Shown one piece after another: positions 63,851-64,000 of a DNA stretch of 64,000 bases (position 1 is the stretch's first letter; every line of letters starts with the position of its first letter). The DNA is taken from contig DOAQ01000042.1 in NCBI GenBank assembly GCA_003506435.1, forward strand, positions 143,456 to 207,455. Reading direction: 5' to 3'. The translations under genes and the position numbers were made by a program. Under the pieces are notes generated by a model that made no database searches, was not told where the DNA came from, and was given only the letters and a program-made list of their open reading frames with translations. The DNA is from Prolixibacteraceae bacterium. Lineage in GTDB: Bacteria > Bacteroidota > Bacteroidia > Bacteroidales > Prolixibacteraceae.

Positions 63851-64000
63851 CACGATATCTAAAATTTTCGGATAAATAACAGATGTAAATTTTCGATGAA
63901 AGTATTAACCGGGTGTTAATAACCTTATTTGAAATGCCAGAAACCACTACATACAGAAACAACAAAAGGCACTGATAAATGAACTACCCCGCTGCAAGCA

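Overview
The window comes from a member of the Bacteroidota, most like the Bacteroidales/Marinilabiliales group. Signs of this are a Por-type (T9SS) C-terminal sorting domain, BACON domains, GH97, DUF1599, a BT_3928-like DoxX protein and DUF4469, several promoter-like TAnnTTTG boxes, and few Shine-Dalgarno sites. No rRNA or tRNA gene was found. The exact genus cannot be read from the sequence.

Layout. 1-1044 is the N-terminal part of an OLD-family ATPase that runs off the left edge, followed by about 0.9 kb of mostly empty DNA. 1958-7013 is a sugar locus: AraC regulator, URO-D-fold protein, RhaT-like transporter and GH97 glycosidase. 7241-13359 is housekeeping: a Lys-rich small protein, cdaA, folP, DUF1599, an inserted SGNH hydrolase, DoxX and tpiA. 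13718-16042 encodes a pseudopilin, a prepilin peptidase and a GspE/PilB ATPase. 16141-17184 holds a RAYT transposase gene framed by inverted REP-like hairpins, and a broken XRE regulator. 17234-32265 is a leftward block: a lipoprotein, an Rhs protein, a ~3,360-residue Rhs/BACON/Ig-repeat chimera and a DUF4469 protein. 32294-32806 carries a MITE-like element and a candidate small RNA. 33231-43341 is a rightward operon with the rest of a type II secretion / type IV pilus-like machine. 43358-63532 is mainly conserved genes: pdxH, a ferredoxin-NADP reductase, lipA, lgt, secA, a nitroreductase, a frameshifted ttcA-like gene, a fucose locus (fucI, fucP, GntR regulator), aroC, a DUF134 regulator and slyD. 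It ends with a DUF4465 T9SS-exported protein behind a cobalamin riboswitch.

The most interesting system is the T2SS/T4P-like machine. The two clusters together supply a GspG-like pseudopilin with an EF-hand-like calcium loop, a peptidase, an ATPase, a secretin, a GspL-like (PilM+PilN) protein, GspM/PilO-like and GspC/PilP-like proteins, three further pseudopilin-like proteins and a GspF platform. No retraction ATPase is seen. The operon also carries parts that are not standard for T2SS: a lipoprotein of seven Fn3/Ig-like repeats in an ABCABCA order, a MORN-repeat protein, and a GspK-like pseudopilin whose large C-terminal half resembles a polymer-forming beta-helix. Between the two halves of the machine sit very large exported proteins (Rhs and the Ig-repeat giant) that lack a T9SS signal and are candidate substrates. 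That link is inferred from position only.
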